Below are positions 6,347 to 7,431 of a stretch of 7,431 nt of DNA, piece by piece. The stretch covers positions 1 through 7,431 of the forward strand of contig WLOZ01000083.1 in assembly GCA_009699025.1 (NCBI GenBank), given 5' to 3'. This DNA is from Actinomycetota bacterium. GTDB taxonomy: Bacteria > Actinomycetota > Actinomycetes > S36-B12 > CAIYMF01. The stretch's first letter is position 1; every line of letters starts with the position of its first letter. The translations under genes were made by a program, and so were the position numbers. Under the pieces are notes generated by a model, which worked only from the letters and a program-made list of their open reading frames with translations, was not told the origin of the DNA and searched no databases.

Positions 6347-7411
6347 ATGGCGGCCGTCAGGCACTGGTTGAGCACCCACGGACTTCGGTCCTGGGTACTG
6401 ACTGGCCTGACGGCCGCTCTGCTACTCGGCTGGTTCCAGTTTCTGGCACCGACAGCTGTCGGTGGGCGTGTGTCGTACGTGCTGGTGGATGGCACATCCA
6501 TGGAGCCCATGCTGCACACCGGCGATCTGGCGATAACGGAAAAGCGGGCTTTCTATTCGGTCGGCGACCTCGTGTTGGTTCACGTGTCACAGGACCACGG
6601 TGTTGCTGGTGCCGTGATCCACCGGATCGCCTCGGGCGACGCACAGTCGGGGTGGCAGACCAAGGGTGACAACAACAGCTGGGTCGATCCGTGGACCGTG
6701 CCCAATGACAAGGTGGCAGGGGCGTACTCGTTCGACGTGCCGGGTTTCGGTACGGCACTGAGCTGGGTTGCGGCTCACCCGCTGCCGTTCGGCGCGATTC
6801 TGGCTTTTCTCTCGCTCCTTTTCTACATCCCGTGGCGCCGTCAGCACATCACCCCTGGCCTAGCGGCAGCTCTCGCAACGGCCCAGCACGAGTCGCGCCG
6901 TGAGGGCCGGTCGATCGGCGAGTACGCCAGCCTGAGCGTGAGCGCGCTCGGGGCGCTTGCCTGCCTCGGCCTCGTGGGCATGCTGGGCATGGCTCACGCG
7001 CTGATGACACCACTTGGCCTCGTAGTAGGCCTCGGCCTGCTGTGGACCGGCGCGATAGCGCTGTTCCTCACCAACCGGCTCTTTGACGGCAGCGGGGTGC
7101 CCGAGCCGAGCCACTCGCGCTACGCCCTGTCAGGCCGGCTCTGGCTCGTGGCTGATCTGCCCAGCGTCGACGAGGCGATCACGCCGGTCGACTCCCCGGT
7201 GGCGCTGCGCTCAATCGCCGAGAAGTACCGGCTTCCGGTGCTGCACCAGGTCGACGCCGACACCGGCCACCAGGAGTTCCTACTGATCACCGAGGGCCAT
7301 GGCTGCTACTCGTGGGCGGCTGACCTTCCCGCCGGTCACCCGCACACTCACGTGGCCCCGCACCGGCACCGTTCCCGCCACTGGCCGCACCGGCCCGCCA
7401 ACCACCACTGA
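6347..7411 (+). CDS. SipW-type (S26B) signal peptidase I with C-terminal extension and His-rich tail
   Basis: A 354-residue membrane serine peptidase that removes signal peptides outside the membrane. After TM1 (about 15-35) the catalytic boxes appear in order: DGTSMEPMLHTGD with nucleophile Ser51, VIHRI with His92 replacing the Lys of ordinary bacterial type I enzymes, and TKGDNNSWVDPW with Asp108. This Ser/His set marks the archaeal/ER-like S26B branch that includes Bacillus SipW. TM2 lies at about 146-163. Two further membrane segments (about 196-219 and 221-243) and a soluble part (about 257-325) follow. The pattern VDSPVALRSIAEKYRLPVL...FLLITEGHGCYSW is reminiscent of terminal domains on some actinobacterial and haloarchaeal S26B proteins. 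Residues 331-354 hold nine histidines. With an inside N-terminus and four TMs, the tail would be cytoplasmic. SipW itself is much shorter. CGGGAG lies 5 nt before the ATG. It sits 27 bp behind its likely substrate; further clients may lie beyond the window. Confidence 0.9.
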   Translation: MAAVRHWLSTHGLRSWVLTGLTAALLLGWFQFLAPTAVGGRVSYVLVDGTSMEPMLHTGDLAITEKRAFYSVGDLVLVHVSQDHGVAGAVIHRIASGDAQSGWQTKGDNNSWVDPWTVPNDKVAGAYSFDVPGFGTALSWVAAHPLPFGAILAFLSLLFYIPWRRQHITPGLAAALATAQHESRREGRSIGEYASLSVSALGALACLGLVGMLGMAHALMTPLGLVVGLGLLWTGAIALFLTNRLFDGSGVPEPSHSRYALSGRLWLVADLPSVDEAITPVDSPVALRSIAEKYRLPVLHQVDADTGHQEFLLITEGHGCYSWAADLPAGHPHTHVAPHRHRSRHWPHRPANHH

Positions 7412-7431
7412 CTCAGACACTGCTGCACCCC

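Noticed and set aside
7331..7411. His-rich end of the signal peptidase as a frameshift artefact
   Set aside because: The frame is continuous from the catalytic domain through the small C-terminal domain to the TGA at 7409-7411, and no break or better alternative frame was seen. Comparison with orthologues would settle it.

Overview
The window reads as chromosomal DNA from a high-GC actinobacterium. Coding frames have strong G/C bias at third codon positions, which leaves long open antisense frames. The acyl-CoA dehydrogenase closely resembles mycobacterial FadE25, and the MarR-type regulator and SipW-type (S26B) signal peptidase are of kinds common in Actinobacteria. A family such as Microbacteriaceae would fit, but the sequence alone does not prove it. 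No RNA gene, insertion sequence, CRISPR array or phage gene was seen.

Left and centre (1-5622, all minus strand), in transcription order: a MarR-family regulator (5622-5125); a short control region with a sigma-70-like promoter and two GGACGTCC-cored palindromes; icmF (5036-1779), a fused adenosylcobalamin-dependent isobutyryl-CoA mutase; a FadE25-like acyl-CoA dehydrogenase (1706-540); and a GAF-domain protein cut off by the window edge (417 to beyond 1). IcmF interconverts isobutyryl-CoA and n-butyryl-CoA, and family members also interconvert isovaleryl-CoA and pivalyl-CoA. An acyl-CoA dehydrogenase can oxidise the straight-chain product to crotonyl-CoA for beta-oxidation. The unit therefore looks like a route for branched short-chain acyl-CoAs from valine or leucine breakdown, or for adjusting the primers for branched fatty acids. 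The palindromes lie over the -35 element and the spacer of the icmF promoter, so a repressor binding there, most simply the adjacent MarR protein, would block transcription.

Right (5623-7431, plus strand): after a 280-bp divergent intergenic region come a 138-residue secreted, beta-rich, two-cysteine protein and, 27 bp downstream, a 354-residue SipW-type signal peptidase with a Ser/His catalytic dyad. The end of the small protein's signal peptide resembles that of TasA, so the pair looks like a minimal exported-protein plus dedicated-peptidase module, comparable in logic to TasA/SipW. The peptidase carries two extra membrane segments, a C-terminal domain and a histidine-rich tail.

The two halves are divergent and have no obvious functional link. 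The most original signals are the small-protein/S26B module and the tandem palindromic operator over the icmF promoter.
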